A DNA stretch of 10,818 nucleotides from Acidimicrobiales bacterium (GCA_013044465.1 JABEUL010000169.1:1-10818); one strand, 5' to 3'; positions 1 through 7,978 are shown, numbered from the stretch's first letter. Numbers and translations: made by a program. Notes: generated by a model from the sequence alone, not told the origin.

Positions 1-1
1 A

Positions 2-1027
2 TTAGAGCCCAATGTGCTGTATGCATATGCTAATTCCAAGGTCAATGACCCTAAGAGGTTTGTTGCCATTACAGATCCAGATACAGCCTTAGATCACTTA
101 GCAGTTTCAGAGAGGTTCGGACGAGTATTTAGAAATCGGTCCGATATTGGTGGTCGTTACTCGGTACTGTCATATTTCGGATTAGTTCCCGCAGCGCTCG
201 CGGGATATGACTTAGATGAATTTCTCTCGAGTGCAAAAAACTTGAACTACCAAGAAGCAGTTGCCTTGGGGGTCGAACTTGGTAATGCAGTTCTAGCAAA
301 GAAAGACAAGATAACCCTAAAAGTAAGTGAACCTTTCCGTTGGGTCGGTCTTTGGTTGGAGCAGTTGTTAGCCGAATCAACCGGGAAGAACTTGACTGGA
401 TGCATCCCAGTTCCAACACAGGAAAATGAAGATTCCAAAGATCGCTTTCATGTGGATGTCTCAATTGATTCGCCACTTGATCTTGCCGGACTTTTTCTCA
501 AATTCGAGGTGGCCACTTCAATTGCTGGCCATATTCTAGATATTGACCCTTTCAATGAACCCAACGTTGCTGAATCAAAGGCAAATACAAATCGAGTGTT
601 AGAAGAACTTCCACTTCCAACACTGCCAACCTTGAGCGCATCTGAACTTTATCCATGGTTGGAGTCATCACTCAATGAAGGCGATTATATTAGCATCCAG
701 GCCTACCTTCCCTTTGGCCAAGACGACAAGTTGGAAAAACTTCGTCGTCACGTAAGAGACAAGTTCAACTCCATTGCAGTAACTGCAGGATACGGACCGC
801 GATTTCTCCATTCCACAGGTCAGTTGCATAAAGGTGGCCCCAACTCTGTGGTATGTGTGCAGTTAGTTGACAAGACACCTCCTCCACCTTTAAACATCCC
901 AGGCAAAGACTATGATTTTGCCACGTTGATAGCCGCTCAGTCAATTGGGGATTACGAGAGTCTTCAAGCACACTCACGTCGAATAATACGAATTGGAATT
1001 GAAGATATAAATGAACTTATCATTTGA
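2..1027 (+). CDS. pgi: Glucose-6-phosphate isomerase, 3' part (stand-alone, or C-terminal half of a transaldolase-isomerase fusion)
   Basis: This enzyme interconverts glucose-6-phosphate and fructose-6-phosphate in the cytosol, feeding the two genes downstream. The reading frame is open to the left edge, and the codons before the GTG at 14 read L-E-P-N, so the 5' end lies outside and that GTG is probably internal. Numbering from the GTG, a double-SIS sugar isomerase signature GGRYSVLSYFGLVPAALAG sits at about 46-64. Near the C-terminus is GPRFLHSTGQLHKGGPN, a motif I associate with actinobacterial isomerases and the bifunctional Tal-Pgi enzymes. The chain ends a few residues after RRIIRIGIEDIN. 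About 340 residues are visible, against roughly 540 for a stand-alone enzyme and 900 or more for the fusion, so the window cannot tell these apart. zwf follows after 76 nt on the same strand, which supports a pentose-phosphate cluster. Confidence 0.93.
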   Translation, partial: LEPNVLYAYANSKVNDPKRFVAITDPDTALDHLAVSERFGRVFRNRSDIGGRYSVLSYFGLVPAALAGYDLDEFLSSAKNLNYQEAVALGVELGNAVLAKKDKITLKVSEPFRWVGLWLEQLLAESTGKNLTGCIPVPTQENEDSKDRFHVDVSIDSPLDLAGLFLKFEVATSIAGHILDIDPFNEPNVAESKANTNRVLEELPLPTLPTLSASELYPWLESSLNEGDYISIQAYLPFGQDDKLEKLRRHVRDKFNSIAVTAGYGPRFLHSTGQLHKGGPNSVVCVQLVDKTPPPPLNIPGKDYDFATLIAAQSIGDYESLQAHSRRIIRIGIEDINELII

Positions 1028-1034
1028 ATTTCAA

Positions 1035-1056
1035 GCCAATTTGGCCTTTAGGTCAA
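1035..1056 (+). promoter_or_regulatory. Two mutually exclusive short hairpins between pgi and zwf
   Basis: GCCAA (1035-1039) can pair with TTGGC (1041-1045), while TTGGCC (1041-1046) can instead pair with GGTCAA (1051-1056) around a TTTA loop, with one G-U pair. The middle segment is shared, so the two stems compete. No T-tract follows, so this is not a canonical terminator. The rest of the gap to the zwf GTG is very AT-rich, with TATAAA at 1062-1067 and TATAGT at 1079-1084. I could not pair either with a convincing -35 box. The stems are short and could be chance. Confidence 0.2.
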
Positions 1057-1103
1057 CCGGATATAAAAATAGTTACTTTATAGTTAAGATAGGAAAAAGC
1101 TAA

Positions 1104-2588
1104 GTGGATTTAATTGCAAACCCTCAGAGACACGCACCCCCAGTTACTTTTGTAATTTTTGGAGCATCTGGAGACCTTACCAGCCGCAAGATCTTGCCGG
1201 CATTAGCCAATCTGGCAAGAGCGGAATCTATCGGGAAAGAATTCTCATTAGTTGGAATTGCTAGAAGTGAATTTGACGATCAAGGTTTTCGAGATTTAAT
1301 TGAAAAAGCTGTTGGGTCTCCATGCCCCGAGTTTGAAGAGATTATCTCAAGAGCCCACTATGTCACGGGTGAATATACCCATCCAGATACTTTTGCGGCG
1401 CTAAAAGTGGCCTTGGAAAAAACAAGTGAAGTTTCAAAGGGAAATGTCACTTACTACTTGGCCACTATCCCAGAAATGTTCGGAGAAGTTGCAAGTGAAT
1501 TAAATCGTGCCGGCCTAACTAAGCCAGAGGGTGACAACTTTATAAGACTTGTAATTGAAAAGCCATTTGGAAGAGATCTCGAAGGTTCCCAAACTCTAGA
1601 TGATACATTGCACAAGGCATTTAATGAGTCGCAACTTTTCAGAATCGACCACTACATGGGAAAAGAAAATGTGCAGAATTTACTAGCACTGAGATTTGCT
1701 AATGCCATATTTGAACCTATCTGGAACCGTCGCTTCGTGGACAGCGTGCAGATTACGGTAGCTGAAAGTCTGGGAGTAGAGCACAGGGGGGGATTCTACG
1801 AAAGTGAAGGTGCACTTCGAGATATTGTGCAAAATCACGTTATGCAGGTGCTGGCTCTGACTTTGATGGAACCACCTTCCCGGATTGAAGCTGACTCTAT
1901 TAGGGATGAAAAGGTGAAGCTTTTGCATGCAGTAGAGATAATGGAGCCAGATCAAGTTGGTGATCGTGTAGTTAGAGGTCAGTACTTGGGTGGATTAATT
2001 GAAGGCAAACAAGTATCTCCATATCGCCAAGAGCCCGGAGTTAGTCCAAATAGCACAACTGAAACATATGTAGCAATGAAGCTATATGTGGATAATTGGA
2101 GATGGGCTAACGTTCCAATTTATGTCCGAACCGGAAAGCGTTTGCCAGCTCGGGTAACTGAAGTGGCCATGCAGTTCCAGCGTGTACCGCATCTTTCATT
2201 TTCATCCAAATTATCAAGGGACTTGCATCCAGATATGTTAATTCTTAGAATTCAACCTGATGAAGGAGTGAGCTTGAATTTTGGCGTTAAAGTTCCAGGG
2301 CCAGAATTTAAACTCAAATCAGTTTCTATGGATTTCTCATATTCAGATGTATTTCCAGGACCTGCTGCAGATGCGTACGAAAGACTGATTCTTGATGCAT
2401 TGATTGGTGACGCTACACTTTTCATCCGATCAGATGAGGTGCGCCAGGCCTGGAGGATTGTTGAACCAATTCAGAAGTCGTGGGCGGATAATGGTGAGCC
2501 ACTCTCCACTTATGATTCTGGGACTTGGGGTCCAGCCGAAGCTTCTCGGCTCGTCCAAGTTGATGGTCGCTCATGGCATCTCTCATAA
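1104..2588 (+). CDS. zwf: Glucose-6-phosphate 1-dehydrogenase (NADP-dependent type)
   Basis: This enzyme oxidises glucose-6-phosphate to 6-phosphogluconolactone, the first step of the oxidative pentose phosphate pathway and a main NADPH source. The N-terminal Rossmann fold shows FGASGDLTSRKILPAL, with the glycine-rich GASGDL at 20-25. The active-site signature RIDHYMGKE is at 180-188. Its His183 and Lys187 match the catalytic His and substrate-binding Lys of the family; Met185 replaces the common Leu. At 494 residues it is full length. The start is GTG, chosen because AGGAAAA (1091-1097) lies at Shine-Dalgarno distance and the protein begins just before the Rossmann strand. The 3' end overlaps pgl by 16 nt, so translation of the two is probably coupled. 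Many actinobacteria have opcA, the Zwf assembly factor, between zwf and pgl; here there is no room for it. Confidence 0.98.
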   Translation: MDLIANPQRHAPPVTFVIFGASGDLTSRKILPALANLARAESIGKEFSLVGIARSEFDDQGFRDLIEKAVGSPCPEFEEIISRAHYVTGEYTHPDTFAALKVALEKTSEVSKGNVTYYLATIPEMFGEVASELNRAGLTKPEGDNFIRLVIEKPFGRDLEGSQTLDDTLHKAFNESQLFRIDHYMGKENVQNLLALRFANAIFEPIWNRRFVDSVQITVAESLGVEHRGGFYESEGALRDIVQNHVMQVLALTLMEPPSRIEADSIRDEKVKLLHAVEIMEPDQVGDRVVRGQYLGGLIEGKQVSPYRQEPGVSPNSTTETYVAMKLYVDNWRWANVPIYVRTGKRLPARVTEVAMQFQRVPHLSFSSKLSRDLHPDMLILRIQPDEGVSLNFGVKVPGPEFKLKSVSMDFSYSDVFPGPAADAYERLILDALIGDATLFIRSDEVRQAWRIVEPIQKSWADNGEPLSTYDSGTWGPAEASRLVQVDGRSWHLS

Positions 2589-3319
2589 AGGGTCAATTGG
2601 TTGTGGTGGACTCAGTTCCAGATACTTTCGCTCTTTTGGTGCGCAAAATCTTGGAGCCAATTTCTAAAGTTAGGGAAGTTGTTTTAGCCTTATCAGGGGG
2701 ACCAACAGCCCGTCTTTGCTATGACCAGTTGGCATCGTTGGAGTTATCCGACAGGAAAGTAAATTGGGGAAACATTCACATTATTATGGGAGATGAAAGG
2801 TGTGTGGATTTAACTGACAACGATTCAAATGCGAAGTTGGTCAAAGAATCCCTTCTAGACAAGGTGGGTCCCGTAAAGGAATTTACTCCTCTAACTTGTA
2901 GTGATCAAGGAACATCGGTCGCCAAAGTTATAGAAGATGCCGCCAGAGAAAACTCTACACTTGGCATTGACCTAGCTCATCTTGGTCTAGGACCCGATGG
3001 TCACAGTGCTTCCCTATTCCCGAATTCATTAGCCCTTTTGGCAAATGACTCTCTCTTAACAACTTTAAATAGTGATCCCTCTGGAAATAATCCTCACGAA
3101 AGAGTCACCCTGACTTATGGCGGTCTTAGCCGAGCTGAAAAAACATTGATCACAGTTTCTGGTCCATCAAAAGCCGATGCTTTGGCACAAATTGCAAGTG
3201 GAATACCGCTGCCAGCAGCCAATTTACATTCACATGGGCTCATCTGGATAGTAGATCAAACGGCAGCTTCTAAACTACCCAGTAGTATCGCTACTAGTGT
3301 TGATGACCTAGAGATATAG
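2573..3319 (+). CDS. pgl: 6-phosphogluconolactonase
   Basis: This enzyme hydrolyses 6-phosphogluconolactone, the product of the preceding Zwf, to 6-phosphogluconate. It belongs to the DevB/SOL family, which shares a fold with glucosamine-6-phosphate isomerase. Family motifs appear in order: ALSGGPTARLCYDQL near the N-terminus, then HIIMGDERCVDLTDNDSN, then LGLGPDGHSASLFP at 137-150, which contains the conserved D-G-H. TLTYGGLSRAEKTLITVSG and WIVDQTAAS follow near the C-terminus. The length of 248 residues is normal. The ATG lies inside the end of zwf in another frame. No strong Shine-Dalgarno precedes it, which fits re-initiation by ribosomes finishing zwf. The stop codon overlaps the fbiC ribosome binding site. 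Function is clear from motifs and context. Confidence 0.95.
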   Translation: MASLIKGQLVVVDSVPDTFALLVRKILEPISKVREVVLALSGGPTARLCYDQLASLELSDRKVNWGNIHIIMGDERCVDLTDNDSNAKLVKESLLDKVGPVKEFTPLTCSDQGTSVAKVIEDAARENSTLGIDLAHLGLGPDGHSASLFPNSLALLANDSLLTTLNSDPSGNNPHERVTLTYGGLSRAEKTLITVSGPSKADALAQIASGIPLPAANLHSHGLIWIVDQTAASKLPSSIATSVDDLEI

Positions 3320-3324
3320 GAGAG
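3318..3324 (+). promoter_or_regulatory. fbiC Shine-Dalgarno overlapping the pgl stop codon
   Basis: AGGAGAG lies 5 nt before the fbiC ATG at 3330 and shares two bases with the pgl TAG (3317-3319). It is the best ribosome binding site in the window. It fixes the fbiC start and links fbiC translation to the pentose-phosphate genes, since no promoter fits in the 10-nt gap. Confidence 0.8.
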
Positions 3325-3329
3325 CGCAA

Positions 3330-5654
3330 ATGAGTCTTACATCACGCCTTGATGGAGTTAGCTCTAATTCAGTGACCTTTGATAGCTTGAGTATTCAAGA
3401 CATCCTCTCCATGCCTACTGAAGACTTGATGCAACTAGCGACACAAATTAGAGATTCTACGACTGGAAACTACCTAACTTATTCTCCCAAGGTATTTATT
3501 CCACTTACAAAACTTTGCAGAGACAAGTGTGGATATTGCACATTTTCCCAGCCCCCAGCAAGACTCCAGGCACCTTATATGTCCATTGAAGAAGTACTGG
3601 AAATTGCGAGACGTGGATCTGAGATGGGCTGTTATGAAGCTCTATTTACCCTTGGTGAAAATCCAGAGGATCGCTACCCGGTTGCAAGAAAATGGCTCGA
3701 TGACAATGGGTACTCATCGACCATTGAGTATCTCCATGAATGCTCAAAGCAAGTTCTTAGTGAAACCGGTTTGTTACCCCATGCCAATGCAGGCGCAATC
3801 TCATATGAGGACCTTGAGCTTTTAAGACAAACTAGCCCGAGCCAAGGGATGATGCTTGAGTCTCTTGACGAAAACTTGCTTTGCCACCGGGGATCACCTG
3901 ATAAAACTCCCGAGAGAAGACTTGCGACACTTAGATACAGTGGCGAACTAAATATTGCCTTCACCACAGGTCTTTTAGTTGGCATTGGCGAGGACCGCAC
4001 TTCTCGCCTAGAGACACTCTTGGCAATAGCTGACATTCACGAGCAGTATGGAAATATACAAGAAGTTATTGTTCAAAACTTCTTGCCCAAGCCTGGAACT
4101 GCAATGTTCTCCAAAGCTCCGTGTGACACAGAAGAGCACCTCTGGACTATAGCTGCTGCTCGAGTTATTCTGCCCGGCACTATTTCGATTCAAGCTCCAC
4201 CTAATCTTGTAGATAGCGCACATTCATTGATCTCAGCGGGAATTGATGACTTTGGTGGTGTATCGCCATTGACTATCGATCACGTTAATCCAGAAAGAGC
4301 TTGGCCAGCACTTGCTGCCTTGAGATTGGCATGTGAGAGCTCCGGTTTTGAGTTGCTTCCCCGACTTACTATTCACTCTAGATTCTTAGAAGAGCCAGAA
4401 AAATGGATAGACAAGAAAATATTGAGAAACGTGCTTGCAGCAAGCGACTCTATCGGCATGGCCAGAGATTCGAATTGGATTTCAGGTGGAAATGTTGCAC
4501 CTGAATCTCTTATTCCATATCCAACAAGTGAGTCTTTCCCTTCAAATCCATCAACTGGAAGGGTCTCAGAAATTCTTTCTGGAATTGAGATGGGACAGGA
4601 ACCTGGAATAGAAGAGGTAGTAGCACTATTTAATGCCAGAGGACGAGAAGTGGGTGAGATAGTTCGATTTGCAGATAATTTAAGGGAACAAATTGTTGGT
4701 GAAGATGTCAGCTGGGTTCATAACCGCAATATCAACTACACCAATGTTTGTACTTTCAAATGTAGATTTTGTGCATTTTCCAAAGGTCCACTTTCGCTAA
4801 ACCTTAGAGGAAATCCTTACCTTTTGACCCTAGATGATGTGGCACTTAGTGCCAAAGAAGCCTTTGAGGAAGGTTCCACAGAAGTATGCCTTCAAGGGGG
4901 AATTCATCCAGACTTTGATGGTGAATACTATTTAAGTGTCTTAGCGGCCATCAAAGAGACGGCTCCCGATATTCATATTCACGCATTTTCCGCCCTTGAA
5001 GTTTTCGAAGGAGCGAGGCGTTTAGGTGAGCCAGTTGAGAAGTACTTGGCTAGGCTAAAGGAGGCAGGCTTAAAATCACTTCCTGGTACCGCCGCTGAAA
5101 TTTTAGATGATCCAATTAGAAAAATTCTCTGTCCTGATAAAATCTCAACTGAAGAGTGGCTACATGTACACAAATCAGCTCACGAAGTAGGCCTGACATC
5201 AAATGTGACAATTATGTTTGGCGCAGTTGAATCTCCAGTTTCATGGGCAAAACATCTTTTGGCGACACTTGAGCTAGGTCGACAAACTGGAGGATTCCTT
5301 GAATTTGTGCCGCTACCTTATGTACATATGGGGGCACCTCTTTACATCCAAGGAAAGTCAAGGAGAGGTCCTACGTGGCGTGAAACTCTCCTCATGCACT
5401 CGGTGGGTCGTATTATCTACCGTGAGGTAATTCCAAATATCCAAGCCGGTTGGGTGAAGCTCGGTGTGGAAGGTGTACGTCAGGCACTCCTTGCTGGTTG
5501 CAATGACATGGGAGGCTCACTTACCCATGAAAATATCTCTAGGGCAGCTGGAGCTGAGCACGGACAGGCCATGGACTACAATGGATTTCTTGATCTGGTT
5601 GAGCCACTTGGAAGACCCCTAGTCCAGCGAAATACACGATACGAAAGAGTCTAA
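3330..5654 (+). CDS. fbiC: FbiC: fused CofG-CofH radical SAM synthase of the F420 chromophore (FO synthase)
   Basis: FbiC makes 7,8-didemethyl-8-hydroxy-5-deazariboflavin (FO), the redox-active core of coenzyme F420, from tyrosine and 5-amino-6-ribitylamino-uracil using S-adenosylmethionine. Two radical SAM domains are visible, each with a CxxxCxxC cluster site. The N-terminal CofG-like half has Cys63, Cys67 and Cys70 (CRDKCGYCTF); the C-terminal CofH-like half has Cys474, Cys478 and Cys481 (CTFKCRFCAF). Other conserved stretches are EALFTLGENPEDRY, TTGLLVGIGE, IQEVIVQNF, QAPPNL and GGVSPLTIDHVNPE in the first half. CLQGGIHPDF, PGTAAEILDD, EFVPLPYVH and NDMGGSLTHENISR are in the second. The order CofG then CofH matches mycobacterial FbiC. 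At 774 residues it is shorter than the mycobacterial protein (about 856), with a reduced N-terminus and inter-domain linker. Both metal sites are intact. Confidence 0.98.
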   Translation: MSLTSRLDGVSSNSVTFDSLSIQDILSMPTEDLMQLATQIRDSTTGNYLTYSPKVFIPLTKLCRDKCGYCTFSQPPARLQAPYMSIEEVLEIARRGSEMGCYEALFTLGENPEDRYPVARKWLDDNGYSSTIEYLHECSKQVLSETGLLPHANAGAISYEDLELLRQTSPSQGMMLESLDENLLCHRGSPDKTPERRLATLRYSGELNIAFTTGLLVGIGEDRTSRLETLLAIADIHEQYGNIQEVIVQNFLPKPGTAMFSKAPCDTEEHLWTIAAARVILPGTISIQAPPNLVDSAHSLISAGIDDFGGVSPLTIDHVNPERAWPALAALRLACESSGFELLPRLTIHSRFLEEPEKWIDKKILRNVLAASDSIGMARDSNWISGGNVAPESLIPYPTSESFPSNPSTGRVSEILSGIEMGQEPGIEEVVALFNARGREVGEIVRFADNLREQIVGEDVSWVHNRNINYTNVCTFKCRFCAFSKGPLSLNLRGNPYLLTLDDVALSAKEAFEEGSTEVCLQGGIHPDFDGEYYLSVLAAIKETAPDIHIHAFSALEVFEGARRLGEPVEKYLARLKEAGLKSLPGTAAEILDDPIRKILCPDKISTEEWLHVHKSAHEVGLTSNVTIMFGAVESPVSWAKHLLATLELGRQTGGFLEFVPLPYVHMGAPLYIQGKSRRGPTWRETLLMHSVGRIIYREVIPNIQAGWVKLGVEGVRQALLAGCNDMGGSLTHENISRAAGAEHGQAMDYNGFLDLVEPLGRPLVQRNTRYERV

Positions 5655-5662
5655 AACTGGAA

Positions 5663-7285
5663 TTGACACAGTTGCCAAGTCCAGAAGATGACGTACAGCC
5701 CAGGGAGAAGTCGCACTTTAAACAGTTTTTGTTAGGCTTATTTGCAAAAAGAAGAGTCACAATTGGGCTTCTCTTTGGTGGATTTTTTCTACTCATGTCA
5801 CTCTGGAGCGTAATCTCACCAATTGGAAGCGGAAACGACGAGCCCGCACAAATTGTCAAAGCTGCAGGCGTGGCCCATGGAAATCTGGTTGGGAAACACA
5901 TTAATCCCCTTCCCGACTACCCAGTCCCAGTGACTGCAATATATTTGCCCTCGATATTTAAAGACGTGCAGAGTTCTTCTTTATGCTTTGTCTTTATTGC
6001 ACCACTTGGAAACAGAGCGGTGTGTGAATTCAGATTTTTAAACAAGTACAAGGGATATCAATATGCCTGGACTTATATGGGTGCTTACCCACCAACGTAT
6101 TACTTTGTCACTGGTCTGCCTACCGATCCAATGCCTACCCACACGGGATTAGTTGTCATGCGTGAGTGGAACATTGCAATAAATTCCGCGCTTCTCACAG
6201 CAGCAGTGATGTCACTCGCCTTTCTTAAAAAACGTACTTTTACCTTAATTGGACTCCTGTTGGCTTTAACTCCTACTGTCATTTATTATGGTTCAGTAAT
6301 AAATGCCAGTGGAGCAGAAATCGATGCCGCAATTTGTGCATGGACAACTGCAATGGCAATTGGTTCAGATCCGCTCCGTGCCCCACGAGGATTAATAGCA
6401 AAGCTCGGTATCTCTGCTTCATATTTATGCCTTGACCGCGTGGTGTCACCAATATGGGCCCTTGCCATCGGAGTAGTGATGTTTTTGCTGATGGGAAGGG
6501 GTGTTATAGATTTCTTGAAGCGAAGGGTGGCTCAGTTCTGGCTCCTGATAGTGGCTTTTGCAGGAATTTCTACGGCAATTTGGGCAGCACTTGCCCCACC
6601 TCTCGTAGATACCGGAAAAAATAATATTCCGCATTATTTTATCTCATCAAGTCCCCTTTATCTTTTGAAGCGTGCATTTCACGATCAATACGGCTCAATT
6701 TCAATGACCCATCAGATGGTCGGGATTTTCTCTTGGGACACAATATTTGCACCAAGTGCAGTAGTAGCCATTTGGGTGGGAGCCGTTGGAGTACTACTTT
6801 TAGCTTCCTTTTTATATGCTCGCAAATTGAATGTGGTTCCCTTGGTACTCCTAATAATTGCCACTGTAGCAATTCCCGTGATACTTGAGGCCGATCAGAT
6901 TCGATGGCTCACTGATTTTTGGCAAGGTAGGTATAGTCTCCCGATCGTTGTTGGTGTGCCGATACTTGCTGGGTTTTTGATCGATAAGCATTCAGGTGAT
7001 CAAAGGACTGCCGTTCCGAAACTATTAATAGGTGCCACATTTTTGATATTCATCATTTCCCAGATCGCTTGTATTTACACGGCACTTAAGGTATTTGAGG
7101 TTGGCCAAAAGGGCAGTGGCCCAGTTCTATTCCACTACTACTGGTATGAATACGCATCCTCTACACCTTGGTTCTACTTTATGGCCATAGGCGCAGTGAT
7201 ATTTTTAAGCTTTGGCATTTGGACAGTTGCTTATAGCTCGAAACTTGCCTCAAATTATGAATTGAAACGTCTGAAATGCACATAG
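5663..7285 (+). CDS. DUF2142-like polytopic membrane protein
   Basis: This is a predicted inner-membrane protein with a topology like GT-C glycosyltransferases. DUF2142 members are often found near cell-surface polysaccharide genes, but no reaction is established. A basic cytoplasmic tail (about 14-31) is followed by a first membrane segment at 32-52. A DEPA motif at 59-62, typical of the family, opens a long extracytoplasmic region to about residue 165. More membrane segments follow at about 171-188, 192-212 and onward to the C-terminus. INASGAEID at 213-221 resembles the family's conserved NxSGxEI. No ATG or GTG is available between the upstream in-frame stop and Met45, which lies inside the first membrane segment. 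The start must therefore be TTG at 5663 or TTG at 5672; the second has better spacing from CTGGA (5657-5661). The gene begins 8 nt after fbiC and is probably co-transcribed. Confidence 0.85.
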   Translation: MTQLPSPEDDVQPREKSHFKQFLLGLFAKRRVTIGLLFGGFFLLMSLWSVISPIGSGNDEPAQIVKAAGVAHGNLVGKHINPLPDYPVPVTAIYLPSIFKDVQSSSLCFVFIAPLGNRAVCEFRFLNKYKGYQYAWTYMGAYPPTYYFVTGLPTDPMPTHTGLVVMREWNIAINSALLTAAVMSLAFLKKRTFTLIGLLLALTPTVIYYGSVINASGAEIDAAICAWTTAMAIGSDPLRAPRGLIAKLGISASYLCLDRVVSPIWALAIGVVMFLLMGRGVIDFLKRRVAQFWLLIVAFAGISTAIWAALAPPLVDTGKNNIPHYFISSSPLYLLKRAFHDQYGSISMTHQMVGIFSWDTIFAPSAVVAIWVGAVGVLLLASFLYARKLNVVPLVLLIIATVAIPVILEADQIRWLTDFWQGRYSLPIVVGVPILAGFLIDKHSGDQRTAVPKLLIGATFLIFIISQIACIYTALKVFEVGQKGSGPVLFHYYWYEYASSTPWFYFMAIGAVIFLSFGIWTVAYSSKLASNYELKRLKCT

Positions 7286-7341
7286 GCAAAGAATGCAATG
7301 TAATGCTGGCGGAGAAAAGTGATCTTACAAAAGCATGAAGT

Positions 7342-7347
7342 TATAAT
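7342..7347 (+). promoter_or_regulatory. Consensus TATAAT, possible -10 box in the convergent junction
   Basis: An exact TATAAT lies 27 nt before the ATG of a 34-codon ORF on the same strand. No convincing -35 hexamer sits 16-18 nt upstream. In AT-rich DNA this hexamer can occur by chance. Its position, pointing into the end of the opposing gene cluster, is the only reason to list it. Confidence 0.22.
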
Positions 7348-7373
7348 CTGCCAACTCACATTTTTCAGCCGAT

Positions 7374-7478
7374 ATGGCCTCGACAGAGTCGCTTGACTTA
7401 GCACGGGACGTATTATCAACTCAAGGCGCGTTAATTGACGATCGGATATTACAAATTCTACATTCCCTTTATGTCTAG
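7374..7478 (+). CDS. Possible 34-aa small protein
   Basis: A short ORF begins MASTESLDLARDVLSTQG and ends RILQILHSLYV. It is mildly acidic and predicted by eye to form one or two helices. It follows a TATAAT at 7342-7347 but lacks a Shine-Dalgarno. Its last 4 bases overlap the end of the convergent 164-aa gene. The amino-acid composition is protein-like. It could be a genuine microprotein, the N-terminal remnant of a longer gene, or chance. I do not recognise it. Confidence 0.22.
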   Translation: MASTESLDLARDVLSTQGALIDDRILQILHSLYV

Positions 7479-7969
7479 CGTCTCTTCCCTGTCCGTAATG
7501 AAGATTGAACTACGTTCCATTGCACAGCGACAAATTTTTCTCTCAACGCTTGTAAAATTTCTAAGTATCGTGAAGTAATAAATGTGAATGCTCCCGAATT
7601 AGGATCAGTGTAAAGTCGAAGACCGTCTCCAGTATTTTCAAAGATCGAAATATTCTCCAAAGGCATATTCCATGTTGGCAAAATCAAGGACACAACAAAC
7701 ACAGATGGAGCTAGCATTAACTCATTTTTTGCAAGTATAAGTCTAGAAGTGAAGGGTGAGTAAAATATTGAACCAAATGAAAGAGCAATACGAAGACTCC
7801 CGAAATAGAATTCACAGGATTTTAACACATTTGCCGAATGTGCTCTAGACCTAAAAGGAAACAAGCTTTCTGCTCCGAACTGTGCGAACAATTGAAATGA
7901 AGCAAGGATCCCCACGGCAAGCATTGTTCCGAGAATTACACCTACTGCCATAATGAGATAGCGCGTCAC
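7475..7969 (-). CDS. Membrane-anchored hypothetical protein, possibly with a PH-like domain
   Basis: I do not recognise this 164-residue protein from a named family. Residues 4-29 form one hydrophobic membrane segment with little before it, so it is probably an N-terminally anchored protein. Residues 55-125 alternate strand-like hydrophobic runs (SRLILAKNELMLAP, VFVVSLILPTW, ISIFENTGDGLRLYT). A helix-like tail follows (SRYLEILQALREKF, about 133-146). That strand-rich block plus a C-terminal helix is the pattern of bacterial PH/GRAM-like domains; this is inference from shape only. The GTG start is chosen because AAGGGAG (7973-7979) lies just upstream; an in-frame ATG six codons later has no such site. 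The gene ends convergently with the plus-strand run and follows a stretch of apparent broken coding sequence by 9 nt. Confidence 0.65.
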   Translation of the reverse strand: MTRYLIMAVGVILGTMLAVGILASFQLFAQFGAESLFPFRSRAHSANVLKSCEFYFGSLRIALSFGSIFYSPFTSRLILAKNELMLAPSVFVVSLILPTWNMPLENISIFENTGDGLRLYTDPNSGAFTFITSRYLEILQALREKFVAVQWNVVQSSLRTGKRR

Positions 7970-7978
7970 GATCTCCCT

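Noticed and set aside
1041..1070. Rho-independent terminator after pgi
   Set aside because: A 6-bp stem is present but is followed by CCGGATATAAAA rather than a T-run.
1683..1955. Minus-strand ORF inside zwf
   Set aside because: It is antisense to strongly conserved zwf sequence, and its composition is typical of a shadow frame.
7381..7391. CGAC-AGA-GTCG hairpin in the convergent junction
   Set aside because: The stem is only 4 bp with no T-tract, so it is not a credible terminator.
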